NCBI GenBank assembly: GCA_944389425.1
Contig: CALXMH010000004.1
Location: forward strand, 32,001-96,000
Reading direction: 5' to 3'
From: an uncultured Clostridia bacterium
GTDB lineage: Bacteria; Bacillota; Clostridia; TANB77; CAG-508
DNA: 64,000 nt
In this document: positions 18,173-28,894 of the stretch, piece after piece
Numbering within the stretch: position 1 is the first letter of the stretch
Layout of the letters: each line of letters starts with the position of its first letter
Translations under genes and position numbers: made by a program
Notes under the pieces: generated by a model
Told to the model about the DNA's origin: nothing
The model's input: the letters and a program-made list of their open reading frames with translations, nothing else
Database searches by the model: none

Positions 18173-20403
18173 ATGGAGCTAAAGGGAATTGTAGGAGAGT
18201 TTATATATCAAAATGAAGTAAATCGGGTATAGCATTTGTGAATTCTATTTAGATGATGGAGAATTAATTACAGCAGTAGGATATTTGCCATTTATAAACT
18301 CAGGAGATACATTAAAAATCATAGGAAATTATGTAACACACAAAGAATATGGGGAACAATTTAAAATAGAAACATTTGAAAAATGTTTACCAGAGACATT
18401 AGAAGGATTAGAGCACTATTTAGCAGGAGGAGTTATAAAAGGAATAGGCCCTGCAACAGCTAAAAAGATAATTGCTACATTTCAAAATGAAACACTAGAA
18501 GTACTAAGAGGAAACCCACAAAGACTATGCCAAATTAGAGGAATAACATATGAAAGAGCAGAAGATATTGTAAACGAATTTAATGAAAAATGGGAGCTTT
18601 GGCAAATAGTTGGGTTCTTAGAAAAATTTGGCATAAGCACAGCTAATTGCAAAAAGGTATATACAGAATTAGGAGTAAATGCAATAGATGCAATAAAACA
18701 AAATCCATATATTTTGGTAGATATAACATATGGAGTTGATTTTAAAAAGATAGATAAAATGGCATTAGACATTGGAATAGATGTAAATAGTACAAAAAGA
18801 ATAGAAAGTGCAATAAAATATGCACTGAATTTAATTTCTAATAATGGACATACTTGTACTTTAAAACAAAGCCTAATATCATTTGTATCAGAACTATTAA
18901 ATGTTGAAAAAGACAATATAGAAGAAGGAATAATAAATTTAAAAGCAAAAAAAAGTATAGTAGAAGAAACAAGAGAAGACGAAACAACATGGCTATATTT
19001 ATATCCAACATATGTAGCAGAAGAAAATATAGCAGAAAAACTATTAAGGTTACAAAAAGCAAAAAATATAAAGAAAATAAAAAATATAAAAGCAGAAATT
19101 TTAAAACAGGAAAAACAAATAGATATAATACTCTCAGAAGAACAAAAAGAGGCAATTGAACTTGTAAATGAAAATAATGTATGTGTAATAACAGGAGGAC
19201 CTGGAACAGGAAAAACAACAATAATAAAAACAATAATAGATATATTTAAATTACATAAAAAGAAAGCTGTTTTATGTGCTCCAACAGGAAGAGCAGCAAA
19301 AAGAATGCAAGAAACAACAGGAGAAGAAGCAAAAACAATTCATAGATTATTAGAAATAGGAAAATTAGAAGAAGATAGAAATAGAGTAGAGTATGAAGTA
19401 GCACCAATAGATGCAGATGTAATAATTATAGATGAAATGTCAATGGTAGATTTATATATTATGAATTATTTAATGAAAGCAATATATTTAGGTACAAAAT
19501 TAATATTAGTAGGAGATGAAAATCAACTTCCATCTGTTGGACCTCGGTATGATACTTAAAGACATAATACAATCAGAAGAAATTCCAGTAATAAAACTAA
19601 AAAAAATATTTAGACAAGCAGCTCAGAGCCAAATTGTAGTAAATGCACATAATGTAAATAATGGAATTAGTTTTACAAATAAAGAAAAAAATAAAGAAGA
19701 AGGAACAAAAGATGACTTTTTTTATATTAATGATGAAATTCAAGAGAGAATATTATTAAAATTAATATCACTAAGTACTGGCAGAATACAAAAGTATGGA
19801 AATTATGATTTTTTTGAAAATATTCAAATACTAACTCCAACTAAAAAAGGAATGCTGGGAACAAAAGAACTAAACAAACAACTTCAAAAAGCAATAAATC
19901 CAGAAAGCGATTTAAAAAATGAAAAAACATATGGTGAAGTAACATTTAGAGAAGGCGACAGAGTAATGCAAATAAAAAACAATTATGATATATATTGGGA
20001 AAAACAAAAAGGAACAGAAACTGGTGTAGGAGTTTTTAATGGAGAAATAGGAAAAATTATTAAAATAGATAATACAGAAAAATATGTGAAAATAGAATTT
20101 GATGATGAAAAACAAGCTATGTATGCCTTTTCAGAATTGGATCAAATAGAACATGCGTATAGTATAACTATACATAAATCGCAAGGAAGTGAATTTGATG
20201 TTGTAATATTAATTATACCAAGAACTTATCAAATGTTACTTACAAGAAATTTACTATATACAGCATTAACAAGAGCAAAAAAATTACTTGTAGTAATTGG
20301 AGGAAAAGAAACAATAGATTTTATGGTACAAAACACTGATACTAAAAAAAGAAATACAGGATTAGAATATAAAATTAAAAATAATATAATGACAAATTTC
20401 TAA
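18173..20403 (+). CDS. recD2: RecD2-type ATP-dependent DNA helicase, two CGG +1 frameshifts
   Basis: SF1B 5'-3' helicase for DNA repair, about 742 residues. ATG 18173 begins MELKGIVGEFIYQNEVN; CGG 18224 ends this frame at once. Reading GGG gives GYSICEFYLDDGELITAVGYLPF and the OB domain. Later: HhH repeats, Walker A GGPGTGKTT (about residue 340), IIIDEMSMVD and GDENQLPSVGP. There CGG 19545 breaks the frame again and reading GGT gives GMILKDII, which completes motif III. The remaining motifs follow, with the terminal LTRNLLYTALTRAKKLLVV. Without both shifts no helicase could form. Confidence 0.92.
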
Positions 20404-20434
20404 ATTAAGTAGGGGGCAGAATAAGGAGAAGAGT

Positions 20435-21076
20435 TTGTTAGACAAAATATTAGAGATAATATTTCCAAATGTATGTGGAATGTGTGGAAGAATAAACAAA
20501 AACAATTTATGCCCACAATGCAAAATAAAACTAAAAGAAATAACAAAAGCAAATATAATAAAGGTAAAAAATAAGAATTTTACATATCTTGCTTATTTAT
20601 TCAAGTATGATGGAATAATAAGGGAAAAGATATTAAAATATAAATTCAAAGATTCTGCATATTTATATAAAACATTTTCAGAAATTATAATAAAAAATAA
20701 AAAAATGTGTGGATTTATAAAAAAGTATGATATAATAATCCCAGTTCCAATACATAAAAAAAGGTATAAAGAAAGAGGGTATAATCAAAGCGAATTATTA
20801 GCAAAAGAAATTGCAAAAATACTTGAAATACCCATGGAGAAACATGTATTAATAAAAGCACTTAATAATACACCACAGAGCAAACTTTCAAAGCAGGAAA
20901 GAAAAAATAATGCAATAGGTGTATATAAAACAATAAACAATCAAAAAATAATAAATAAAAAAGTTATTTTAGTAGACGACATATATACAACAGGTAGTAC
21001 AGCAAATGAATGTAGCAAAATGCTAAAACAAGCAGGCGCAAATGAAATTGCAGTATTAACAATAGCAAAAGATTAG
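20435..21076 (+). CDS. comFC: ComFC-family phosphoribosyltransferase-like protein
   Basis: 213 residues. An N-terminal zinc finger (CGMCGRINKNNLCPQC) and a C-terminal PRTase fold with the PRPP motif VILVDDIYTTGSTANE. It is involved in natural competence and DNA uptake in relatives. TTG start at 20435 with AAGGAGA. It lies 31 bases after recD2 and 9 before the next gene, so it is operonic. Confidence 0.88.
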   Translation: MLDKILEIIFPNVCGMCGRINKNNLCPQCKIKLKEITKANIIKVKNKNFTYLAYLFKYDGIIREKILKYKFKDSAYLYKTFSEIIIKNKKMCGFIKKYDIIIPVPIHKKRYKERGYNQSELLAKEIAKILEIPMEKHVLIKALNNTPQSKLSKQERKNNAIGVYKTINNQKIINKKVILVDDIYTTGSTANECSKMLKQAGANEIAVLTIAKD

Positions 21077-21085
21077 GAGGAAATA

Positions 21086-23176
21086 ATGGAAGATTTAGTA
21101 GAAAGTATATTAGATTATGTAAGAGCAGATTATACAGATTATGCCATAATGATAAATGGTGAATGGGGAAGCGGAAAGACATACTTTTGGAACAATAAAA
21201 TTAGAAATAAAATAGAATCCTTAGAGCTAAATGGAAAACAATACACAACAATATATATGTCATTATATGGTATATCAAACCTAGAAGATATAAGTAAAAA
21301 AATATTTATAGAAACAACACAATTGATGGATAAAAACTTAAAAAGATATATGAATTTAAATCATCAAACAACAATACCTGAGTATGCAAAAACAGGACTA
21401 GATATGGCAAATTTTTTTGGTGTAACACAAAATGGAGATAGAATAGACTATTCGGAGTTCTTCTCAACAGATGATAAGGTTTTATGTTTTGATGACCTAG
21501 AAAGAGCTAATGTTGATGTTATAGATATATTAGGTTATATAAATAACTTTGTAGAACATGATCATATAAAAACAATAATTATATGTAATGAAAAAGAACT
21601 TTCAACAAAATTAAAAAGTAGCAATATAGAAATGAAAACTTTTATAGCAACATATTTGCTTGATAAAGAAGGAGACTTAGCTAAAACTGACAAGCCAATG
21701 GTTGAAAAAATAAGAGATAAAATTGAATATGTTTTTGATAAAGCAAATGATTATGAAAGAATAAAAGAAAAACTAATAGGTGAAACATTTGAATATGCAC
21801 CAGAATTTACTTATATAATAAATGGATTACTTATGCGTTATGAAATAAATCCAGATTTAATTAGATTTTTAAGAGAAAACACACAACTTATTATTTCAAC
21901 ATTCAATAAAAGTGGTACAAGAAACCTAAGAATCTTAAAACATGCATTAAATGATTTTAGAAAAATATTTGAAATGGTTAATAAATATTATCCAAATACT
22001 AGTCAAAAAGTTTTAAAAACAATGCTTATATTTACAATTGCCGTTTCTTTTGAAATAAAAGCAGGAAAAATAACTAAGGACAAATTTATTAATATTGAAA
22101 GTAATGAAGAATATAAAGCAATACTTGTTTCATCAAGAGTTTTAATGGATAATAGACAATTTTATATTAAAGAATTTGATAACAACTATTATTATAATTT
22201 TAAAGCAGAATATAGATTTTTTAAATTTATTGAAATATATGTACGTACAAGAATTTTTGACATGAAAACATTTAAAAAAGATATGGAAGTAATTATAAAT
22301 ACAATAGATACAGATAAGCTTCCAGGTTATAAAAGACTACTTACAGAAGAATATTGGAAAATTGCAGATGACCAATTTGAATCTGTAATTGATGAAGTAA
22401 TGGAAGATGTTAAGCATGGTAGAATTGAAGTTATAGATATTGTAAAATTATTTGTTTACTTCTGCTACTTTGTGGAAAAAGATTTAATAAAATACGATAT
22501 GAGAACAATAAAAACAACGTTTATTAATGGCATGAATGTATCTGCATTAACTTCTAAATATTGCGATAATGTAGATGAACAACTAGCACAAATAGGTTTA
22601 ACACATATAACACCAGATATGAGAGAAATATTAAACCATTTCCACTTAATTAATCAAACTTTAAAAGATAAAATGTACAAAGAAAAAGCAGAAGACATAT
22701 TCAAATGTATACCTATGAAAATGGAAACATTTTTTGCCAGGTTTGAACAAGAATGTATGGATATACCTATTTTTAAATACTATGATGTATATCAAATGTT
22801 CCAAAGAATTTCTTGTGCTAATAATGAAGATATTGTAACAATTCGTGAAATGCTTATAAAAAGAGTTAACAAATATAAAGATGAAATAGAACCAGAAATG
22901 GATAATATTGCAAAACTAAAACAAGTAGTAGATAACTACACAGAAGGGAAAGACATTGGAATTAAAATTGTAATGCTAAAAGAATTTTCTAAGGATTTGG
23001 GGGTTATATTAGACAAATACAAATATGCCAATGCAAAAATTCAAATGAATAATATAATAGAACATGATGCAATAAATCAAATACAAGATACAACACCTCA
23101 GCTTCAACCAGTAACAGAACATAATATAAATGCTGCAATGGAGGATGTGGTTAGCTTCCCAGACGATAATGAGTAA
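21086..23176 (+). CDS. KAP-family P-loop NTPase
   Basis: 696 residues. Walker A NGEWGSGKTYFWNN (about residues 26-40) and Walker B VLCFDDLERAN near residue 136 are typical of KAP ATPases, followed by a long helical C-terminus. No membrane helices are obvious, unlike many KAP proteins. Some KAP ATPases belong to phage-defence systems. Here it follows recD2-comFC with AGGAGG in the short gap. The role is unknown. Confidence 0.8.
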   Translation: MEDLVESILDYVRADYTDYAIMINGEWGSGKTYFWNNKIRNKIESLELNGKQYTTIYMSLYGISNLEDISKKIFIETTQLMDKNLKRYMNLNHQTTIPEYAKTGLDMANFFGVTQNGDRIDYSEFFSTDDKVLCFDDLERANVDVIDILGYINNFVEHDHIKTIIICNEKELSTKLKSSNIEMKTFIATYLLDKEGDLAKTDKPMVEKIRDKIEYVFDKANDYERIKEKLIGETFEYAPEFTYIINGLLMRYEINPDLIRFLRENTQLIISTFNKSGTRNLRILKHALNDFRKIFEMVNKYYPNTSQKVLKTMLIFTIAVSFEIKAGKITKDKFINIESNEEYKAILVSSRVLMDNRQFYIKEFDNNYYYNFKAEYRFFKFIEIYVRTRIFDMKTFKKDMEVIINTIDTDKLPGYKRLLTEEYWKIADDQFESVIDEVMEDVKHGRIEVIDIVKLFVYFCYFVEKDLIKYDMRTIKTTFINGMNVSALTSKYCDNVDEQLAQIGLTHITPDMREILNHFHLINQTLKDKMYKEKAEDIFKCIPMKMETFFARFEQECMDIPIFKYYDVYQMFQRISCANNEDIVTIREMLIKRVNKYKDEIEPEMDNIAKLKQVVDNYTEGKDIGIKIVMLKEFSKDLGVILDKYKYANAKIQMNNIIEHDAINQIQDTTPQLQPVTEHNINAAMEDVVSFPDDNE

Positions 23177-23182
23177 AAAATG

Positions 23183-23212
23183 TTGACAAAATAGCAGATA
23201 TCATCATATAAT
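23183..23212 (+). promoter_or_regulatory. Promoter of the cysK leader
   Basis: TTGACA (23183-23188), 18-base spacer, TATAAT (23207-23212). Confidence 0.85.
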
Positions 23213-23243
23213 ATAATAAATCCAAAATGAAAGGAAAATTTGT

Positions 23244-23285
23244 ATGAAATATAGAAATATAATCTTTAATTGTTGTTGTATGTAA
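23244..23285 (+). CDS. Cys-rich leader peptide MKYRNIIFNCCCM
   Basis: ATG with AAAGGA upstream and three consecutive TGT Cys codons just before the stop. It lies 140 bases before a cysteine synthase gene, with competing hairpins between. This has the layout of ribosome-mediated attenuation: ribosome stalling at Cys codons under cysteine shortage would change leader folding. Confidence 0.75.
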   Translation: MKYRNIIFNCCCM

Positions 23286-23286
23286 T

Positions 23287-23402
23287 AATACTCTATCTAT
23301 TGTAGATATGAGTATTAGGAAACATGCCTACAATAGAGATTATATTTTAAGTTAAATAAATTATAAGAACTATGTGGGTTAATATATATTCACATAGTTT
23401 TT
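23287..23402 (+). promoter_or_regulatory. Transcription attenuator of cysK
   Basis: Hairpin A: AATACTC-TATCTA (23287-23299) with TAGATA-T-GAGTATT (to 23316). Alternative B: CTATTGTAG (23297-23305) with CTACAATAG (23328-23336), mutually exclusive with A. Terminator: CTATGTG (23370-23376) with CACATAG (23391-23397) followed by TTTTT. The terminator ends 22 bases before the cysK start. Confidence 0.7.
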
Positions 23403-23423
23403 ATTTATATGGAGGGGATTTTT

Positions 23424-24411
23424 ATGTTAAGTAGTATTAGTACAATTGGAAATACACCTATGATTAAAATTAATTATGATTATAATGGAAAAGAAAGATA
23501 TGTTTACACTAAATTGGAGTATTATAATTTAACAGGAAGCATTAAAGATAGGGTGGCTTTTTACATTATCAAAAATGCAATAAAAAACGGAAACTTAAAA
23601 GATCGGAATGCCTATTATTGAAGCTACTAGTGGAAATACTGGAATTGCACTTGCTGCATTAGGAAGTTTATATAATTATCCTGTATACATTTTTATGCCT
23701 GATTGGGCAAGCAAAGAAAGAATTAATCTAATGAAAAATTATGGAGCAACTGTTACTTTATTTTCACGTGAAGAAGGAGGATTTGTAAAATGCGTGGAAG
23801 AAGCTCAAAAAATGGCAAAAGAAAAGAATGGATTTTTAGCTAATCAATTTGCAAATAGAGATAATTTTTTAGCACATTATGAGACAACTGCAAAGGAAAT
23901 ATTAGAACAAATTCCGGAAAAAGTTTATGGCTTTGTTTCTGGTGTTGGAACTGGTGGAACCTTAATGGGGGTTGGAAAAAGATTAAAAGAAGAATTTAAA
24001 GATTTAGAAATTGTAGCAATAGAGCCAGATAAAATGCCAATAATTTCAAAAGGCGAAATAATAGATAATCATAAAATAGAAGGTATTGGAGATGACTTTG
24101 TTCCAGATTTAGTAGATAAAAATGCTATTGATGACATTATTCTAATTAATGATGAAGATGCAATTAATATGGCTAGAATATTAGCAAGAAATTTAGGACT
24201 TGGTGTTGGTATTTCTTCTGGTGCCAATTTAATTGGCAGCATTTTGCTTAGCGAAAAGCTAAATAAACCAGTAGTTACCGTGTTTGCAGATGATAACAAA
24301 AAATATTTATCAACAGATTTATCAAATGATATAGATAAAAACAAAAAATTTATTTCTAATAATATTAATTTTAAAGGGTATGAAATTATTGAAAACAAGA
24401 ACATAAATTGA
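23424..24411 (+). CDS. cysK: Cysteine synthase (O-acetylserine sulfhydrylase), CGG +1 frameshift
   Basis: PLP enzyme making cysteine from O-acetylserine and sulfide, 328 residues. ATG 23424 with GGAGGGG gives SSISTIGNTPMIKI and the PLP-lysine motif TGSIKDRVAFYI. The zero frame ends five codons after CGG 23604. Reading GGA gives NLKD-G-MPIIEATSGNTGIALA, the substrate loop of the family, then SGVGTGGTLMGVG, the phosphate-binding loop. The PLP lysine lies before the shift and the TSGNTG and GTGGT loops after it, so neither fragment is active alone. The Cys leader peptide upstream supports the assignment. Confidence 0.92.
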
Positions 24412-24442
24412 TATAATAAACCTAATTAAGGAGAGTGAAAAA

Positions 24443-25544
24443 ATGTTAGACTTAGAGCAAAATAAATTAGTTTTAAGAGATTTAAAATCAAAATTAGAAA
24501 AGATAGGTGTTTCTCTTTGACTTAGATAATATAAACAACAAAATCAATGAATTAAATAAACAAACATTAGAAAATGGATTCTGGAATGATAGAGAAAATT
24601 CTAGCAAGATTTTAACTGAACTTAAAAGATTAGAAAAAAAGAAAACAGCTTTTTTTAAAGTTAAAGAAGAACTTGAAAATATAATAGAAGTAAACGAAAT
24701 GCTTTTACAAGAAAATGATGAAGAATTAGGTAAGGAACTTGCGGAAAATACAAAGAAACTAGAAAAGACAATAGAAAACATGGAACTAGAGCTTATGTTT
24801 ACAGGAAAATACGATAAGAATAATGCAATAATTACATTACACCCAGGTGCAGGAGGAACAGAATCACAGGACTGGGCTGAAATGCTTTATAGAATGTATA
24901 CAAAATGGGCTATTTCAAATGGATTTACTGTAAAAGAATTAGACTATTTAGAAGGAGATGAAGCAGGAATTAAAAGTGTTACAGCATTAATTTCTGGTGA
25001 AAATGCATATGGATATTTAAAATGTGAAATGGGAGTTCATAGATTAGTTAGAATTTCACCTTTTGATAGTGGAGGAAGGCGCCATACATCCTTTGCTTCT
25101 GTTGAAGTTTTACCTGAAATTACAGAAGACATAGAAATAGAAATTAATCCAGATGATTTAAGAATAGATACTTATAGGTCATCTGGTGCTGGTGGTCAGC
25201 ATATAAATAAAACAGATTCAGCAATAAGAATTACTCATATTCCAACAAACATAGTAGTTAGCTGCCAATCTGAACGTTCGCAAATACAAAACAGAGAAAC
25301 AGCAATGAAAATGCTTAAATCTAAATTATTAGATTTAAAAGAAAAAGAACAAAAAGAAAAAATAGAAGACTTAAAAGGAGTACAAAAAGACATAGCATGG
25401 GGAAGTCAAATTCGCTCATATGTATTTCATCCATACAGTATGGTTAAAGATCATAGAACAGGATATGAAACAGGAAATGTAGAAGCAGTTATGAATGGGG
25501 AGCTAAACGAATTTATGAGAGCATATTTGCTTTGCAGCAAGTAA
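24443..25544 (+). CDS. prfB: Peptide chain release factor 2 with programmed +1 frameshift
   Basis: RF2 terminates at UGA/UAA. ATG 24443 opens 25 codons ending CTT TGA C (24515-24521). The canonical RF2 shift skips the T, and reading continues DLDNINNKINEL. Later the SPF tripeptide (RISPFDSGGRRHTSF) and the peptidyl-hydrolysis GGQ (SSGAGGQHINKTDSAIRITH) are present. The shift is the known autoregulation by RF2 level and is unrelated in sequence to the CGG sites of this window. Confidence 0.97.
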
Positions 25545-25622
25545 CATATTTTAGATTTGAATATTATGTTAAATTGTGATATAATATTTATATTCTAAAT
25601 AAATTATTTGGAGGTGCTTAAA

Positions 25623-26024
25623 ATGAAGGAGCGGATATTAATTGCTGTACTGTTTGTGTTCTTTTTAATTGCTTCTGTAATTTTAGCTTTAAATTTACAG
25701 ACAAATTATTTAGAACAAGGGATTTTAACGTTTTTGGGCTTTTTTGTATTTAACTCATATGCCATTATTAGTCTTGTTGAAGAACAGAGAAAGAATTGGA
25801 AAGATATAGCATATATTTCATATTTGCTTTTGGGTTCAATTATCTTATGGGGAATATTTATCTTATTTATTTTTGAATCCATGGATTGGACAGAAAATTA
25901 TATGGATATGATTTTAAATTATGCTAATTCTTACATTGCGATGCTTCATGTCATAGCAATTGTACTTTCCATGACTATTGGATGGCTTTGCGGCAGTATG
26001 GGGATTTCCGATCAAATTGAATAG
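25623..26024 (+). CDS. Small membrane protein with an in-frame CGG at codon 4
   Basis: 133 residues with four hydrophobic segments (residues ~4-24, 35-50, 62-82, 103-127), unrecognised. ATG 25623 follows TTTGGAGG. CGG 25632-25634 is read in frame as Arg if the protein is made. A +1 shift there would hit a stop within three codons. It is the only apparently native gene with an unshifted CGG and so a useful test case. Confidence 0.75.
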   Translation: MKERILIAVLFVFFLIASVILALNLQTNYLEQGILTFLGFFVFNSYAIISLVEEQRKNWKDIAYISYLLLGSIILWGIFILFIFESMDWTENYMDMILNYANSYIAMLHVIAIVLSMTIGWLCGSMGISDQIE

Positions 26025-26039
26025 TAATTTTAAGCAAAA

Positions 26040-26072
26040 AGAAGACAACCTAAAAATTAGGTGTCTTCTCTT
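26040..26072. terminator. Bidirectional terminator
   Basis: AGAAGACAACCTAA / TTAGGTGTCTTCT hairpin followed by TTTTT, between convergent genes. Confidence 0.8.
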
Positions 26073-26073
26073 T

Positions 26074-27297
26074 TTATATTGTAACTACTGGAGTTGTAAA
26101 ATCCAAGTTACTAAATGATTCATATTCATATCCTAATGTATAAATATTTGTTGCTTGTAAATCTTTTGAAAACAAACTTTTGGCAATTTTATTATTACTA
26201 CTATCCATAAATTTTTTAGGTGACACTATAATGTTTAGCTTTTTTCTAGAAACAATTTCTGAAAGTAGTTTTTTTCCGTCCTCTGTCATCCCAAGAACTC
26301 TTATATAAGGAATTCCTTTTTTAGAATTTTCCATATCTTGTTTTGTAATATCAAGCAAAGCATAAAGCAAAATTCTTTGTATTCTTGTTTGTGTATATCT
26401 TTTGGATTTTACTATACTAATTAAATCCATTATATTATTACAAGAATTAGCAGCATTTTTTATTGCATTTTCTAATCCTTCTGAAACATCGGGAAGATTT
26501 GAAATAAATTGTGTAGAAGATGTTCTAAGTTTGTATAATATTTCTTTTTCATAAGTAGCTAAGCCTTTAATTATTTGTCCATGTTTAATCTTATTATTTA
26601 ATATATCATAGGTTTCTTCTGGCACAACTTTTCTTATTGCATCAAGTTTATTAATATTTTTTCTAATTGCAGTTGAACTTGCTGTTTTTTCTGCAATTGA
26701 TGTGCTATTATAATTTGAACTGGTTCTTTTAACTGTAATAGGTTTTATTTCGGTTTTTGATTTTCTTATGGCTTTTAAATACTCAATTCCTAAAATATTA
26801 TTGGGGTTTGATAGTACATTTGCATATTTTCTAATATCATTTAAATACATTAAAAGAGCTTTTTCACGAGCTTTAGGATATGAAATTCCTTTTGCAAGTT
26901 CATGATTTAAAAGAGAAATATATTCTTTTGGCTCATTACATAAAATTTCAGCAATGGAATCTAAAATTGCCATATCTCCAACTTCACTACCAAAAGAAAT
27001 ATAGTCTACTATTCCAAGTTTATCCAGCAAGCTTATACTTCCATATGCAAAATTTTCGGCACTAGAAATACTGTATACAAGTGGAAGTTCAATAACCAAA
27101 TCCACACCATTTCTAAGTGCTATTTCGGCTCTTGACCATTTATCTATTATAGCTGGTTCTCCACGCTGAACAAAGTTACCACTCATAACACAAATAGTAT
27201 AATCAGCATCAGTACGTCTCTTTGATTCATTTAAATGATACAAATGTCCATTATGAAATGGATTGTATTCTGCGACTATCCCCAATATTTTTTTCAT
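26074..27297 (-). CDS. tmcAL: tRNA(Met) cytidine acetate ligase (TmcAL)
   Basis: 407 residues. Nucleotidyltransferase-like N-terminus (GIVAEYNPFHNGHLYHL, HxGH-type ATP site) and the family core CVMSGNFVQRGEPAIIDKWSRAEIAL. The enzyme forms N4-acetylcytidine at the wobble position of elongator tRNA-Met using acetate and ATP. Full length. AGGGAGA precedes the ATG. Confidence 0.92.
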   Translation of the reverse strand: MKKILGIVAEYNPFHNGHLYHLNESKRRTDADYTICVMSGNFVQRGEPAIIDKWSRAEIALRNGVDLVIELPLVYSISSAENFAYGSISLLDKLGIVDYISFGSEVGDMAILDSIAEILCNEPKEYISLLNHELAKGISYPKAREKALLMYLNDIRKYANVLSNPNNILGIEYLKAIRKSKTEIKPITVKRTSSNYNSTSIAEKTASSTAIRKNINKLDAIRKVVPEETYDILNNKIKHGQIIKGLATYEKEILYKLRTSSTQFISNLPDVSEGLENAIKNAANSCNNIMDLISIVKSKRYTQTRIQRILLYALLDITKQDMENSKKGIPYIRVLGMTEDGKKLLSEIVSRKKLNIIVSPKKFMDSSNNKIAKSLFSKDLQATNIYTLGYEYESFSNLDFTTPVVTI

Positions 27298-27413
27298 TTT
27301 AATCTCCCTTATTTAAATAACAAATATTGTGTTATTTATAAATTATTGATATAATATCACAAAATATGACATTTGACAATAATTAATAATCGAAAAATAG
27401 AAATGGAGAAAAA

Positions 27414-27854
27414 ATGGAAAAGATTTTAATTTACACAGATGGAGCCTGCTCTGGAAACCCTGGACCAGGAGGTTGGGGAGCAATACTTATGTATAAAGAA
27501 TACAAAAAAGAAATTTCTGGTGGAAATAATGATACAACAAATAACATTATGGAGATTACAGCAGTTATAGAGGCACTAAAATTATTAAAAGAACCATGTA
27601 ATTCAGAAGTAGAAGTATATAGCGATAGTGCATATGTGGTAAATGCATTTAATAATGGATGGATTTATAATTGGAAAAAAAATAATTGGAAAACGGCTTC
27701 AAAAGATCCAGTAAAGAATAAAGAATTATGGGAAATTTTATATGAACTTGTAAGAAAATTTAATGTTAAGTTTATAAAGGTAAAAGGACATAGTGATAAT
27801 GAATTTAACAATAGATGTGATGAACTTGCAAGAGGAGAAATTTCGAAGTTATAA
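27414..27854 (+). CDS. rnhA: Ribonuclease HI
   Basis: 146 residues. [18 protein letters not shown] (first Asp), [10 protein letters not shown] (Glu), [12 protein letters not shown] (Asp) and [17 protein letters not shown] (His, Asp) give the complete catalytic set for cutting RNA in RNA-DNA hybrids. Confidence 0.96.
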   Translation: MEKILIYTDGACSGNPGPGGWGAILMYKEYKKEISGGNNDTTNNIMEITAVIEALKLLKEPCNSEVEVYSDSAYVVNAFNNGWIYNWKKNNWKTASKDPVKNKELWEILYELVRKFNVKFIKVKGHSDNEFNNRCDELARGEISKL

Positions 27855-27969
27855 ATGCAAAATATTACAAATATTACATTAATATTACATTTTGATAACA
27901 TTATTGAAAACTCTGTGAATTTGAATTATAATGAAAGAAAAATAAAGAAGCCGTATTGGAGGAAGAAAA

Positions 27970-28509
27970 ATGGAGACCTTTGCTGAATATATTTTAAACG
28001 AAAAGGACTATATGAAAAAGCTTGGTATAATGTATTTCCTAGAAAAAAAGACTAATATTTTCTTTGATAATTCTGTTGTTTTTAAAACAGGGCTTGCTAA
28101 AATGTTTATAGAACAAGCTAAACTTGATGTCGATGAAAATTTAGTGATTACAGCATGTCTTTTGTGTGCATGCAAAAAAAGTGATAACCCACAAGATTTT
28201 TCAAGAGTTAAATCATATGCAAAAGAGAGTGCAGATTATTTAGCTACTCTTGGATTTTCAAAAAGATTTTGCAAAATATGTGAAGAGCAAAACAGATACA
28301 GCGGTAGCGAGCCAAGAGAAAAGGAAAGCGATATTCTAGAACTTGTGGATCAATTTGGAGGAATGTTACTTCATCGCCCAGAAAGAATGGGATTTGCAGT
28401 TGATGAAGCATTAGTACTATTAGAGTATAGAAACTTAAAAGGTAAAGAAAATAGATATTTAGAACAATTTAAGGATTTTGTTAATAAAATGGAGGAAATA
28501 AAGATATGA
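27970..28509 (+). CDS. Hypothetical protein
   Basis: 179 residues, mostly helical, Cys-rich in the middle (ITACLLCACKKSD, FCKICEEQ). No known motif seen. AGGAGG lies directly upstream. The following gene overlaps its last bases (ATG 28506), implying translational coupling. Confidence 0.75.
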   Translation: METFAEYILNEKDYMKKLGIMYFLEKKTNIFFDNSVVFKTGLAKMFIEQAKLDVDENLVITACLLCACKKSDNPQDFSRVKSYAKESADYLATLGFSKRFCKICEEQNRYSGSEPREKESDILELVDQFGGMLLHRPERMGFAVDEALVLLEYRNLKGKENRYLEQFKDFVNKMEEIKI

Positions 28510-28748
28510 ATAGAGTAAGAAGTGGTAAAGGTGTTATAACAGAAGCTAGAAATAGAATTAATTTATGTGACAAAGATAATACAAAAGCTGGAATGGAAAT
28601 TATGCTAGATATTGAAAACCAAATGAAACAAGAGAAAATGAGAAGAGAAATAACTAACCGTTCACAAGTGGTAGAAAATAAAAAAGTTATAGATCCTGTA
28701 AAACTTACAGAGGAATTAAAAGAAATGCAAGCACATGAAGAAAGATAA
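28506..28748 (+). CDS. Small hypothetical protein
   Basis: 80 residues, charged and probably helical (VRSGKGVITEARNRINLCDKDN ... LTEELKEMQAHEER). ATG overlaps the upstream stop codon, with GGAGG inside the upstream gene. Unknown function. Confidence 0.7.
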   Translation: MNRVRSGKGVITEARNRINLCDKDNTKAGMEIMLDIENQMKQEKMRREITNRSQVVENKKVIDPVKLTEELKEMQAHEER

Positions 28749-28751
28749 AAA

Positions 28752-28816
28752 TAAGACAATTTTGATTTATATATTTCAAAATGTAAAAATCAAAATTGTC
28801 TTATTTTCTTTTACTA
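28752..28816. terminator. Terminator before pgi
   Basis: AAGACAATTTTGATTT / AAATCAAAATTGTCTT long stem followed by ATTTTCTTTT. Confidence 0.85.
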
Positions 28817-28894
28817 ATTTTTTTCATTTAATATATTGAAAATAAAATTAATCTGTAATAAAATAAAGGCAAAATTAAAGTTGGAGTGATGTTT

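Noticed and set aside
24515-24521. prfB break as another CGG-type site
   Set aside because: It is the classic CTT-TGA-C release factor 2 programmed frameshift and contains no CGG.
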